In this document: positions 10,781-22,280 of the stretch, one piece after another
How positions within the stretch are numbered: position 1 is the stretch's first letter
Layout of the letters: the number at the start of each line of letters is the position of its first letter
DNA from: Endomychus coccineus
Lineage: Eukaryota > Arthropoda > Insecta > Coleoptera > Endomychidae
Assembly (NCBI GenBank): GCA_958510875.1
Contig: OY294068.1
Span: 158,632,388 to 158,696,387, forward strand
Direction of reading: 5' to 3'
Length of the DNA stretch: 64,000 nt
Position numbers and translations under genes: made by a program
Notes under the pieces: generated by a model
What the model was told of the DNA's origin: nothing
Seen by the model: the letters and a program-made list of their open reading frames with translations, nothing else
Database searches by the model: none

Positions 10781-11734
10781 TTGGTAAAGTGTTAATGGTA
10801 AATAAGAATAATAACATTGCCAATCATCACATGTTCAGCAAATATCATATTTTCTAGTTTTATTGATTCAATGAATACGTAAACCGGAAGTTTCTCAATG
10901 CCCCTATGAACATAAAGTACACTATCATATAGTTGGTAACTGAGCAATAAAAACACGATAATGAACTAGTATGACATAAAGATGCCATACCCTTAGTAGG
11001 GTGTGTGTGTTGGTGGAGGATATAGAACAACATATTCAAGGAGAAAAAAAGTATGCTCGTATCTTACCTCAATGAATTTATTACATCATCGATAGTTACC
11101 TTAACCTCAGACTATTTTTGCGGATTATCAAATTGGCTATGATACAAACATGACGATGGAACTATCTTAAGAATGGAAAGGACAAACTGGAAATTGATAG
11201 ATTTACTTATGATATTGCATTTGGAAATTGATTAACGTTGTTTTGTCAGTAGAAGGAGATGGATGGTACATCTTGAAAATTTTGAAAAGAAGTCAAATAT
11301 ATAGAGCAGGCAGTAAATTACAATGAAATTTTTGAAGAAAAATGCTCGCTAGCATCCAAGCGATATTCTGTTAACACAAATATGTGATGGAAAACATCAG
11401 CAAGCGTAATACTATCTTTTATTTCTATATTCTGTAACATTCTTACACCAGAATTCTGTTATGCTAACAGATTTCAATGTTGATGTCGTTCTGATGATTG
11501 ATGAGCTCCTCTTGAATCTGAAACGTCCTTGTATAGGACAGAAAAAGGGTTTCGGATGAGCTGCTTCATCCAATCGGTGTAGTGTGGTCCATATTCCAAA
11601 AAATATAGCATTTGCCTTTGAATGCCCTTAGAATGATTATTTTTCCAGACTTCTACAGTCATTTTACCGTAGCGATGATCATCAGCGAGAGTCTTATGAT
11701 TGGAAAACTAATAGAATAGCTGTCCTGAATGTTA
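10781..11734. other. No gene recognised
   Basis: A few short open frames (for example 11474-11662 minus, 62 residues) show no motif. There is a short TG-rich run near 11003-11013. Otherwise featureless. Confidence 0.35.
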
Positions 11735-12712
11735 GCATGCCCATGATCAATTCTCTAAGGAGGCTCAAATTTTGTCTCCAAACCCAAAGTAGTTCGATAA
11801 ACCACCAAGATCTATATTATCAGCCATGCGGACGCATTTGTTTAAGATGAAAGAATATGTCAGCAAGATATGCAAGATGCAAGCTCCAATTCAAATCTCG
11901 GTTACGTCAACATACGTTAGAAGCTGGCCCTGCTCACTCGGCTATCTCCGTGCTCATTCGGAAGTTACAGTTAATGTCATGCGTTTGTCGATGATTGAGT
12001 CAGGGAGTATGGACCACGGTCGTACATACAGGTCTGGAAACTCGGGGCTGTTTCCTATGTGAGAAGTGGGACCGCTAAGCGTCGACTGTCGCGTGGTACC
12101 AAAAGACGTCACGTGAGAGTATTCTCTGACAACTGTCATTCTTAAGTTCTAAACACAAGGAATACCTGCGTTTTCAGAAACAAATTGAGAAACTGTGCAT
12201 TGTGCCGAAATGCAAAACGTGGTACAAAAGTGTAAAGCAAGAAACTGTTTTTAAAGTGCCGAAAGATGCAGAAATGCGAAAAAAGTGGATGCTTGCGATT
12301 CCGGATAGAAATAGTTTTAACGAGGTCTTTTATGTGTGCGAGCATGTATAACAAAAAAGGGGCAAGAGTAACAGCTCTATTCCTCTCTCAAATCAGAATA
12401 GTGAATATTGCGTTACGAGAAAAATTATTTTACTTAATAATGTGATTGTTGCCGTACTTCGAGATCCAAGCGCTAGCTAGTGGCTGAGCGAGGGACTACG
12501 AGTTCGGCGACGCGTAAGAGACCCATGTCAAACATACGAGTCCCCAGACCTGTATGTACGACCGTGGTATGGACTATACCTAATATGGTATAGTCTATGT
12601 TGACAAATGAATTCCTATCCACTTGGGACCACCGGTTGGGAACCACTGCATTAGACAATGATGACATCATTGCTTACTTGATAATGTTAATAGAACTAAA
12701 GTATAGTGCAGT
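11735..12712. repeat. Dispersed repeat, copy A (interrupted by THAP element copy 3)
   Basis: Positions 11735-12007 and 12574-12712 together match 14741-15095 in the same order and orientation. Shared landmarks are TCATGCCCATGATCAATT, ATTATCAG, the Ile/Met-rich stretch around AGATGCAAGCT, CATTCGGAAGTTACAGTT, and GACAATGATGACATCATTGC. The central part includes CCACCGGTTGGGAACCACTG, the reverse complement of the kind of terminus seen on many hAT elements, so the repeat may itself carry a hAT end. Copy A holds the THAP-family element at 12014-12567; copy B at 14.7-15.1 kb does not. Confidence 0.7.
12014..12567 (+). mobile_element. THAP-family inverted-repeat element, copy 3 (best preserved)
   Basis: A 554-bp element with perfect 24-bp inverted termini (starting CCACGGTCGTACATACAGGT) and the 6-bp target repeat TATGGA (12008-12013 and 12568-12573). 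Positions 12196-12345 encode most of a THAP finger: CIVPKC (C-x4-C), KSVKQETVFKVPKDAEMRKK, then WMLAIPDRN, and finally YVCEH, where the second zinc pair has C-x-H spacing instead of the usual C-x2-H, consistent with loss of one codon. No transposase catalytic domain follows. The element interrupts an older repeat whose uninterrupted paralogue is at 14.7-15.1 kb, supporting insertion after duplication. P elements normally make 8-bp duplications, so assignment to that superfamily is tentative. Confidence 0.87.
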
Positions 12713-13950
12713 GACTTTGCCGTGGGGATTACAGCCCAAAGATCCTCTACTAGATCTATACCGCTCTGATCAGGCCTATGGTCGCCTATGCTGCGTTCGT
12801 GTGATGGACGGGGATAAGGACTGGTATGTCCCAGCGCCCCTTGAACCGACTGTAGCCGCTCGCATGAGTAGGTATATTGAGTGGTATGAGGTCGGCTCCA
12901 ACGAGGGTTCTTCAAGCTCTCACCGGACAACCACCTCTACACTCATATATAAAAACTGAAGCCGTAAAAATGACCTATAAGTTAAAGGGCCCAGGTCACT
13001 GGACCAGTATGAACTACTCTCGTGGACACTCAGCGATTTTGAGTGAGGCAATATCTGAATGCCCCATACTAGAAATGAGGCAAGAAAACAGTTAAATGTC
13101 TTACTTCTCTCAAAATCCTCATCCTCAATAGAGGAGATTGGAGGAACCAAAATCACGCCCTTCTACCACCAGGTGGGTTCGTATGGTTAACAGATGGGTC
13201 CAAGGTAGGTCAGGCTTCTATAGAGGGGAGTGTAGCTTAATACGCCAAAAGTCACTATCTCAGTGAGTCTATGTGCTTAGTGCATTGTTTCTCAGGCTGA
13301 GGTCCACGAAATATTGACTTGCGCCATGGAAAACCTGCGAAAAAACTATGTGAATTGAATAGGAGCATAAGGCAGCCGGTTGGCCTTGGGAGCTCTCAAG
13401 TCATTTAGAGTCATATCAAGGCTTGTTATATGATAGACTGGCTGAACTAGCCAGGAGAAATAGAGTTCAACTAATCTGAGTCCCTGGATACAGTGTAGTT
13501 GAAGGAAATGAAATGGCGTACCGTAGTCGATGACGCTTTATCAAATTTTGTGGGGAGTCTCGCCCTTCTGAGCCAACTAAACAAAGTGTAAATTGACTTG
13601 TGGTGAGAATCACCACGTAAGAGACAGGCCAAGCTCTTTATCAAAGAGTCTATACCAAGGCTCATAAAGGAACACCTTCCTCTGAACAGAAGAGACATCA
13701 GTGAGATGACTGGAATCCTAACGGGTCACTGTCATCTTAACAAACACTTTCATCATCACAGATGATCCTATATGTAGGAAATGCAGAGAGGTGGAAGAAA
13801 CTGCATCTCACATCCTGTTGAAATACTCTCCTCTTACATGCTTCAGGCACCGTAACTTCGGCGGAGCAAAACTGCTCCCAGAATAACTTATAGAAGCCAA
13901 CGTTAGCATTATTTTCGGTTTCTGGCGGGCCACAAACCCACTACAATAGA
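12713..13950 (+). mobile_element. R1/LOA-type LINE fragment with RNase H and zinc-binding tail
   Basis: Coding relics run in the plus direction with several frame changes. Near 13180 WLTDGSKVGQ is the first catalytic-Asp motif of an RNase H domain (TDGSK). Later, about 13690-13815, there is DISEMTGILTGHCHLNKHF and then ICRKCREVEETASHIL, the TGHxxLNKH block and C-x2-C knuckle that end ORF2 in R1/LOA-type LINEs. Residues before 13180 (GLQPKDPLLDLYRSDQ and following) are not clearly RT. The sequence after 13860 is probably 3' UTR. The copy is truncated on the 5' side and dead. It adjoins repeat copy A on the left and the GS1-like pseudogene on the right. Confidence 0.68.
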
Positions 13951-13995
13951 ATAAATAATCATGATATTTATCTTCAGTTTTCACTCTGCTAATAT

Positions 13996-14605
13996 CTATG
14001 ATGGTAGACCGAAAAACTCCGGTTCGAAATCCATTGAAGAATGTATAGTCAGTGTCGACAATTTGGTAAGTTCTTTATCTATACGATTATCTGATGGGAC
14101 CATGACAACTTTCATGCAAGCAGACACACTAGATATTACACCGTTCGGTGAATCTTCAAAAACGAGAAATTTTTCAGGTGAGGGTTTATCTGGAAATCTT
14201 GAAGCACACACTAGAAATATGTCAGGTGCTGGTTTCCCAGTTTCAACATCGAGATCTAAGCTGCCCAATAATATATGGCTGAAGAGAGCGAAAAATTCTG
14301 TACGGTGTCGGATTTTGGCTTCGAAGCTCGCTTTCATTGAAGACGTTGCCACAGCCATAGGTACTTTTCACTCATGTAAATGCCGAGCCAGTCGATCTGC
14401 TAATGTATAGCAGTGAATGCTCAAATCTTCATATTCTACCCGGCATCATTTCTGAATCAGGCCTTATCTTACTTTTTTCCACATTTACTAAGTTGTCGAA
14501 CTCTTGGTAAGTTATTGGCAACTCTAATAACTGAACAATCGCTTGAGAACAACAGTCTTCAGGATTTGTGCCCATTATTTTTTGTCAGGTTTCACGATGG
14601 TCTCA
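13996..14605 (-). pseudogene. GS1-like / pseudouridine-5'-phosphatase (HAD family) pseudogene
   Basis: The minus strand encodes the C-terminal two thirds of a HAD-superfamily sugar-phosphate phosphatase of the GS1-like/PUDP type, which dephosphorylates pseudouridine 5'-monophosphate in the cytoplasm. Visible motifs in order are IMGTNPEDCC and ITYQEFDNLV (cap domain, about 14605-14445), MMPG, ADRLARHLHE, VAVATSS-like MAVATSSMKASFEAK (motif II Ser/Thr), GKPAPDIF (motif III Lys) and FEDSPNGV (motif IV acidic pair), ending EFFGLPS at the natural C-terminus. Two signs of decay: an in-frame TGA between LHE and KVP, and a 40-bp GT..AG gap at 14400-14439 that looks like a shrunken intron. The N-terminal DxDGT nucleophile exon is not in view. 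Retained intron-like sequence argues for a DNA-level duplication, not a retrocopy. Flanks on both sides are repeats. Confidence 0.75.
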
Positions 14606-14740
14606 CGTAAGTGGCCTAAATGTATCTGGGGGCTAGGATCCCTCCCCTCAACTGATGATGAAGATGATGATGACTTTGCTGTAGTGATGATCAGAAGAGA
14701 GAGACTTCATATTGGAGTAGAATTGTTGGCCTAAATTTTA

Positions 14741-15095
14741 TCATGCCCATGATCAATTTTCTAGGGAGAATCAAATTTTGTCTTCAAACCCGAAGTAGTT
14801 TGCTGAAACACTAAGATTTATATTATCAGAGCTCTGCACCTGCAAATGCATCTATTTCAAATAAGAGAATACGTCAGCCAAGATATACAAGATGCAAGCT
14901 ACAACACTCGGCTATCCTCGTGCTCGTTCGGAAGTTACAGTTTTGTGTCCGGGACAGCCCTGCTATAACATACTTGTTGACAAATCAATTTCATTCCCTT
15001 TGGGTCCACCGGTTGGGGACCATTGCATTAGACAATGATGACATCATTGCTTACTTGATAATGTTAATAGAACTAAAGTACCGTGCAGTTGGTTT
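14741..15095. repeat. Dispersed repeat, copy B (lacks the THAP element)
   Basis: This is the paralogue of 11735-12712 without the insertion, in the same orientation. The junction region reads TTTTGTGTCCGGGACAGCCC and then CTTGTTGACAAATC, against the interrupted sequence in copy A. It includes GGTCCACCGGTTGGGGACC, a hAT-like terminus in reverse orientation. Divergence between copies is moderate (many single-base differences), so they are not recent duplicates. Confidence 0.7.
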
Positions 15096-17365
15096 TGCAA
15101 AATTGCTGTTTCCCAAGGGATACTGATTTTGTTCCATTCACACAAACAACTAACATTCTATTTAAGTTAATATGGAAACACTCTTTGATAAAAGTGCCCC
15201 GAGGACTCATCAATTCAAATCAGATAGCAGAGGGAACAATGAAGGCTCAGTAGATAATATCACATCGACGTCATATTCGGAAATCAATTCATTCCACGGA
15301 ATCTACTCCAGCATTTAGCGATATCACGATTTTAATGAGGATGTGAATACTTTGCGATGAATGCAGTATTTCAGATATAATTGGAAGAATCATATGGGAG
15401 CTCTACACAAGAGCGTTATAGCATTGTTCCCAATAAATAGAGAGTTTGAAATGAACTAATAAGTTCATTGAACGTTTCATACTCACGGATTATGAAGATG
15501 ATACTCATTTGATCAGAATAGATGGTGTGAAGTGACTGATGTTCCTGACTCTGGTAAGAGACAATTGAAATTATTGCTGTGTATACTATAAAAAAATTGT
15601 TCCTGCGTAACGCACATATGATTGGAGCAGGATGTAAAATATTTGTTACGCATATTTGATAGAAAGTTAATTGAAGAAAACAACTTTTAGTGTGATAGAT
15701 ACAAGAAAACTTCTCGCGATGAACCCTTCCATTATCTGTCTCGAATAATATCAATTTTTTCTTCCTTGCGGATACCGAAGTTTCGATGAGTATTGCATCT
15801 TCATAGCAGACTAAAGGCTGAATTCAAGATACAAGTTGCTCCTTAAAAATGTAAAAAGTAAATGTTCGGAATAAGTACACAGTTGCCGTTCAAAAATTCA
15901 ATGTAACCTGTCACCTCAAGTTAATATCGACTAGTTCAATTGTGAAAACTTTGGCCAAAAGTGACTACAACTAACTGCGTACATGCAAAGTACAATAATT
16001 TTGTCAGGACTACCAAAACTATAATAAGGTTGAATTAGTATTATTGACAATCCATATGAGGTGAAATATCGGAAACGGTTTATTTATCAATCTGGAACTG
16101 GATAAAATATTGTCACGTATCAGTTTTTACCAAATTCAATTATTACCAATTATTTTTCTTCAAAACTGTAAATCTTTTCCATTTCTATTATAACGTATCA
16201 GATATTCCATTTCAATTCAATATCGGATTACAAAATTTACTTTGAACCTTTTCCTGTCAGTCGGTGATAATTTCATTCACACATACACAAATAATATGTA
16301 AAACTGTCAGGTCAGCATTAGGGTTGATTATTCTGCCAGACAATTTTATTTACCGTGTGAATCCTAGATTGCCGGATATCATCAATAAGATATATGTGGG
16401 CCACCAATGGAGGAAAAGTGTGATATTCGAAATTTCTTCTAGCGTGCATACGCATCGATCTGTTTTTTTATTCACATATAATGGTGAGCTAATAAATTAA
16501 TTGAACTGATTTCAAAACTGTGTATCATCATATCGTTTACTTAACTGAACTAATTTTGAAATTATCTATCATTGTGTTTTATTAATCGACTTATGTATGA
16601 ACAAAGTTGCCGCACACATTTTATTTGTTAATTTCGTTTTGATAAATTTCATTAAGTTCTTACCAATGTTATTTCTTTCAAATTACATTTAACTTATCTC
16701 AAACAAGAATCCTCAGGGATACGCCATGCCTCTCGACCCAAACCAATATTCACTCAAAAAACATTCAGCTCTACCAAAAAAATGGCGCGTGACAATATGA
16801 AGACATAGCACAAAAGCTGAAAAAAGATTGGCTTTTCAAACACATGCAGAGACAACATCATAAGGATGTCTTCATCATCAATAATTATATCATATTCAGT
16901 AGACATCATTCCGATTTGGAACTTTTCTGCTTCTATTACAACTATTATTGAAGACGTATGTAACCTAAGAGAGTGGAGCTTACATACGTATTTGATAATG
17001 GCTGCAAGGAAGAAGGGGGATAGCATAAACTAAATTATATTATATTACATTCCACAGTTGTACCTAATATAGTATGGTAATTATATGCATGAAATACATA
17101 TGATTACGGATTCAACTACATCGCAGTTCCAACCCAAGGAACAAAGTTTGCCCATTCATTTGTTGATTCGACTCAATTAACACTTTCAGAGCATTGATAG
17201 TCAAATGTAAGGACAACTTGCCTTTGATCAAGTATGGAAACTTTGCTATAATTTTAATTTGAACACATATCTACCGGAAGTTCAAATTCGAGTTTTATCA
17301 TTGGAATCTCGGAAAGTATAAGAGATACGAGGATGGTTAAGTTGGGGTAAAGTTGCGTATCGGTG
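15096..17365. other. No gene recognised; one short dispersed repeat
   Basis: No recognisable coding sequence in about 2.3 kb. Positions 15777-15828 (GTTTCGATGAGTATTGCATC and following) are nearly identical to 22554-22607. The longest frames (15416-15754 minus, 16754-17026 minus) have no motif I can name. Confidence 0.4.
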
Positions 17366-17490
17366 AGCTCGATAATATTCAGTTCCACAATAGAAGTTGG
17401 CCTTGGTATTTCCGGAAATATGGCGGCAAAACTGAAATTTACGGTTTTTGTTTTTACTGTTTTGCGAGTTTTTTCAAAGGTTAGAAAAAT
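17366..17490. repeat. Dispersed repeat, copy of 22596-22721
   Basis: About 125 bp starting GAGCTCGATAATATTC and containing GGAAATATGGCGG, AAACTGAAATTTA and AAAGGTTAGAAA are shared, same orientation, with 22596-22721. In the second location this block is directly joined to the repeat also seen at 15777-15828, so the three sites are probably fragments of one longer element. No coding capacity visible. Confidence 0.65.
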
Positions 17491-17984
17491 CTATTATATA
17501 TTGTTATGATTTCATTTCCTAAACAACAAAAATGATAAAATTAGAACTTACCGAACATTGAAAATCAGAAAAGATTAATAAAAAGATATTATATGGAATT
17601 AAAAACAATAATAAAAGTTAAATAATAGTTAGTATAATATAATGAACAATGTAAAACATAATGAACAACAATGTAATTAGAATAAAAGTGTAAAACAAGA
17701 ACTTCAGTGAAAGTGAATAAACGTACAGTGTTACGAAGGCAGAAATCATAATTAAAATGATTACAAAAACTATCATGAGATAGCACAAACTATTGAAAAA
17801 TGTTGTAGATATAAGTTAGGATTAGTAAATTTGAGTTATATAATGTTAAAGAAATGTTATTGATATGTTATATTATGTATTAGTTTTTAATAATGACAAC
17901 TGTCATATTTATAATAATTATAGGAATAATCATATCAATAATAACCTAATCATAGGTTATCTTATACCAGAGTGTGTGGAAAAA
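17491..17984. other. No gene recognised; very AT-rich
   Basis: Long AT-rich stretch dominated by short AATA/TTAA words. Frames are stop-rich. Nothing recognised. Confidence 0.4.
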
Positions 17985-18699
17985 TGTAGGCAATATGAAT
18001 TCAAAAAGAAGGAATCATTATCATTTAAAATAAGATGAAAATCTCCAATAATTAAAAATTTGAAGAATACTAAATTCTGATTGTTCGATGCAATTTTATA
18101 GACGTCAGACTAGTAACAATGTAATAGTTCTGTCAGTTTTCAACAATCAACAAAGCATTCTTGATAGGTAAACTAAGCACCTCATTGGTTAATTTAGAAA
18201 ATACTTAGCGTCGGTTTTGAAGGCCTATAAAAGACTTCTGAAGACAAGCCAAGTCAGTTAGCCATCAACTTCTGAAGAGTCAAGATACTCAAGCTACTCA
18301 AAAGATTTCCATAACCTTAGTTTTTTGGATAAACATCGGTGAACCCAAGTGTTCCAATATCTTCATAAGGTTTAAAGTAACCGAAGCAAATAAGTAATTT
18401 ATAAAAGTCCAGTAGTGTTCCCAGTCTTCGAACAAAGTTTTTAAAAGTCATTATAACCAAAATTCACAAGTAGCATCGTATAATAGTTAGTCTTCGACAA
18501 CGTTCCAATACATCATTCAAGGTTTTATATCTTTTGAAAAAGAATAAGACAAGTTAACAATTATCAACAGTTCCTGATTTCTAAAGAAGTAACCCCATTG
18601 TTTACCTGTGATTTGTGTATAGCAGAGAGATTGTGTACCTACGGGTAAAGTGAATTATCAAATTAATAAGAAAATCAAGCCAAGTGAACATTGCCTACA
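17985..18699 (+). mobile_element. LTR-like unit (715 bp) with inverted ends
   Basis: The unit begins TGTAGGCAAT and ends ATTGCCTACA, perfect 10-bp inverted ends with the TG..CA termini of retroviral-type LTRs. With the flanking A5 and T5 the inverted match reaches 15 bp. It contains a well-formed core promoter (separate entry). I see no adjoining primer-binding site, purine tract or coding region, and no matching 5-bp direct repeats at the borders. It could be a solo LTR, or a small terminal-inverted-repeat element that carries a promoter. Confidence 0.38.
18226..18259 (+). promoter_or_regulatory. Core promoter: TATA box and arthropod initiator
   Basis: TATAAAA at 18226-18232 is followed by TCAGTT at 18254-18259, a match to the arthropod initiator consensus TCAKTY. 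The first T of the TATA box lies 30 bases upstream of the initiator A, the canonical distance for RNA polymerase II in insects. No long open frame follows directly, so the transcript, if any, would be non-coding or that of an LTR element. Confidence 0.5.
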
Positions 18700-19694
18700 T
18701 TTTTAAAAACATATACTTGGATATAAACTAAACGTAAGTTTATTTGTTATTTCTCCATTGTATTATTATCTGTCTGTAAATCTGAAAGAAAGATTGTAGA
18801 TTATAACTTTGTAGACAGAGATAAATAGTAAATAATTGTGAGGTTAGATCATAGATCTATTTGAACATAAAATTGTTAAAATTGATACCTGAGATAAAAA
18901 TAGAGTCATAGAAATTTAAATATAAAAGTTTTTAACATTCAAAGAACATTGTGTTTAATTCCATAGATATAAAATAAAAAGGTGAAAGTTCATTATTCAA
19001 ATCATTAGATTTTTCAAATCAAAACAAACATAAGATTTAAAATACAAATAAAAGCTAGCCGGAAGAATTAATAATAATTCATAATTAAATAATAAACTCA
19101 TAAGAGTTTAGTTAATAATATATTCTCATTGGAACTGTTTGAGCTCGATCCGTTGGCGGAGTCGAAAATCCTCTAAGACGTCCGGTTTCTCGCAAATCAT
19201 CATCAATATTAAAGGAAAATCCTTATACCATATAACAGGCTTTGATTATTTCAATATATCACATGTAAATGGTTAAGAACAGTGTCGTTGAGAATGGAGA
19301 TAAAACATTCATTCAAAAACAAATGACAGAATGATGCATATTTTTGATGAGGATTGGAGCGGGTGAGGGTGGGTACATATTTCTGACATGATACATTCCA
19401 AACTATTCATAGGTGCAGTTTCGAAATAATTTTAGGCAATTACATAAAAGTGACAGGTGCTACATTTTCGTTGTTTGTTTTCTTATCAATTTGGGGTACA
19501 TGAACTAGCAAATTTCATTATTTTGAAATAGTTACCATACGCCGCACTTTCACTTATGTATTTTCCATAAAAAAACATTACGCTCTTTTGATCACTTCTG
19601 GCGTATGAACATTCTCACACATAATACCAAATCATAATTTGATAAGTTCAGAAGGCTACCACATCATTCATTTTTTACTTATGCAAATGACGAT
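18700..19694. other. No gene recognised; AT-rich with one GC-rich patch
   Basis: AT-rich and stop-rich. A short GC-richer patch at about 19148-19190 contains TTGGCGGAGTCGAAAATCC, which resembles a tRNA-primed LTR primer-binding site (TGG start) but is not preceded by a CA-ending LTR edge. I do not call it. Confidence 0.35.
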
Positions 19695-21300
19695 CAGTGG
19701 CGGCTCCTCGAAGGAGGCTAAGGAGGCTCAGCCTCCTCACCAATTTATCTTAATGATCATTCTCCATTTTATTTCCAGTTTCTCTGATAATTTTTAAAAT
19801 TTTACAATTAATTCCCCGTTCTCAGTAGTTATTTTTAATCTGGCAACAGTGCTCTGAGACTCTCTATATATCTCAAACGCTGAGCATGTGTTGTTCAACG
19901 CAGTTGCCGTTTTTCCGACCAGTTCGAACGCCAACTGAGTGAATCAGCGAAAATGGCAACACCCTCTGGAGGCTAGCCTGCGTCAGCCGCTCGCAATCTA
20001 TGAAATACGACACGTGCGTTCTGCCGACTGCTGAGTAGGTCAGTCAGTGCTTGTTTATGTGTTGTCACGCCACGCGAAGTAAGGTTAGATTGTTTTCTGT
20101 TGTAAATTTAAAATGAGTGTTAGTGAGTTAGTTGCTGCCTTTTAGAAAATCTATTTAGTGAATTAACATATGATAAAAGTGTTTCTTTTAAATAAACGGC
20201 CTTTACCGGATGTGAAAGTATTAGTAATGTCAGGTTACTATCAAAATCGATCATTGTTATTACTAATAATAGTATTGACAAGACGAAGTTTTAAAAAAAA
20301 TCATTGATTTCCCTGTAATGCTCCATTCGATGAAATTTTACATCACGTGCAGTATTTACCATCCATAAAAATAAAGACAAATTAATTGAAACATTTGATT
20401 TATATTAAACAGTGATGACTTTTCGACAGATCAGGTTTCATTAAATGCTGCTGTTGGTTTAAAATCTTATTTAGAAAATGAAGAATTTTTGTTTTTTCTT
20501 GATTCTTTTAAATTAATATTTGAACAAACTGATCTTATTTTTCAAATTTTACAACATAAATTCACTGATATAATTTATTCAAGAGATCGTTTGAAATATC
20601 TCATTGGAAAAATTTCAAGTTTCCATATTACAGAATTTCATTTTAATATTTTATTTGAGAATTTTTCAACTGATGAGGCTCCTTACGCGAAAAGGAGGAA
20701 AACATATAATTTGGTAGACAAGAAACTACATTATAAACAACTTTTTTTATGAAATTTTAGATACTATTAAAGGTCAAATTGAGATTCGATTTTCCGATTT
20801 ACATGAATTGAAGTTTTTTGACTTGACGAATAGAAGATTTTTCGAATCTTTTTCAAAAGAGTTCCCCAATACACTTCAAGATAACTTAGTTCTAAAATAT
20901 AAATTTTTTGATAAAATAGCACGGCACAATGAATCATGCGTTATATACTCGGATAAAGATATTTTAGGCCAGTAGGCAGTCACGCCGATATGATAAAATA
21001 TAATGATTAGCAACAAGTTTTACCTCAGTTTTATAAACTACTTTGTTTGACAGTCACCATTTCTGTCACGTCGGTATCGGTGGAGAGATCATTTTCTACT
21101 CTCAAACGAATTAAAACTTACATGCCAAATACAATGGGCCAAAATCGTTTATACAATGTTAGTTTAATATCTATTGAAAAAGATTTAGTAAAACACTTGA
21201 AACAAAATGATAAATTTTTTGATAATATTATTGATCATTTTTCGCAAACTAAAGACCGTAGAATTCCGTTAATATATAAAAAAAGTTGATAAAATTGATA
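19695..21300 (+). mobile_element. hAT element remnant (TTF/MYM-type transposase)
   Basis: The left end at 19695 reads CAGTGGCGGCTCCTCGAAGG, the terminus typical of TTF/MYM-type hAT elements. A start-like MSVSELVA lies near 20113. Coding resumes near 20415 with DDFSTDQVSLNAAVGLKSYL and proceeds through FKLIFEQTDLIF, a stop and shift near 20750, then to the hAT dimerisation region near 21060-21290: VERSFSTLKRIKTYMPNTMG followed by SIEKDLVKHL. The zinc finger and first catalytic Asp region are largely missing, indicating internal deletion, and several stops interrupt the rest. The right terminus is not found. The CACTGGCGGCTCTTGG at 21658 is in the same orientation as the left end, so it is better read as the start of another truncated copy. 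Confidence 0.72.
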
Positions 21301-22280
21301 AAAAAAAACAAAATATGAAAAATTCCAAAAAAAAGAAAAAATATTAAAAATCCAAAAAAAATAAAAGACAAAAAACGAACAAAAAAATTGTTTGCCAAGA
21401 GAAACTCCATACCTCCACGTTGGTTCTTGCTGGGTAACAATTAATTTTGTCACTGAAGTAGCTGGTACGGTCGCTGTGCAAAGGTTAAAGGGCTGTGAAT
21501 AGAGTATATTTTTACAAAAACGTTTTATGTCCAGTCTCCTCTTTCAAAAATTCGCGAGCCGTCACTGATGACGATATATCTAAACGCCCGAATTTCTTTT
21601 TGAATACTCGTCAAACAACTCGCAATGACGGATGGTTACCAATAACGATTTTGATACATACACTGGCGGCTCTTGGACCATAGGTGGAGTATGGAAAATT
21701 ATGTGAATCTTGAAAGTAAGAAAATCCTACCATCATGTTAACTCAATGCTCGTAGACTTTCCGCGAGTAAATAAATTGATGATTTATCATTAACACATAA
21801 ATTTACTCCTAAGTAGCATCGCTGGAATGAGTTATCAACTGGACATAACAAAGATGTAATACAGATCGAGTGCCAGAATCATCCCGTTCCGAAAACTGGT
21901 TCGATTTATATGATTTATATTAAGAAAGATCTAAAAATTCAAATTCCGTAAATTTCCGGACGAAGTCAATAATCAATTTCCTTTTTCACCCTTATAGAAT
22001 ATATAAGCTATTGATTAAATCGCTATACCAGTCAGGAAAACGTTGATTATTACTATCAAAAGATTGTTTGTGAAGTATTATATTAAATAGAGAATGGACA
22101 GTATAAGATACCAATTCATTCATTGGCATAAAAGGCAAATGAGTCGGTTACGAATTGATACTTACCAAATAAAATGTCTATCGTTTCACCCTTTACTATG
22201 GATAAGAAATTTTATCCACATTGTAAAATTGAAACACTACCATGTTGATATTATTTTTATCTGTAACTTCCATTACTCGA
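21301..22280. other. No gene recognised; A-rich tract and a hAT-like tip
   Basis: 21290-21390 is a run of A-rich words with no coding value. At 21658 ACTGGCGGCTCTTGG resembles the tip of the preceding hAT family in the same orientation. The rest shows nothing I can assign. Confidence 0.4.

Noticed and set aside
12142..12354. Minus-strand frame of 70 residues
   Set aside because: It is the shadow of the THAP exon encoded on the plus strand, which has the conserved motif.
13961..14410. 149-residue plus frame, one of the longest in the window
   Set aside because: It is antisense to the GS1-like phosphatase sequence, whose HAD motifs are clear on the minus strand.
19148..19170. TGGCGGAGTCGAAAATCC as an LTR primer-binding site
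   Set aside because: No LTR edge ending in CA directly precedes it and no gag or pol follows, so it cannot be supported.
21235..21453. Phe-rich 72-residue minus frame
   Set aside because: It is antisense to an A-rich low-complexity tract and the end of the hAT gene.
21658..21675. Right terminus of the hAT element starting at 19695
   Set aside because: The motif is in the same orientation as the left end, not inverted, so it cannot be the closing terminus.
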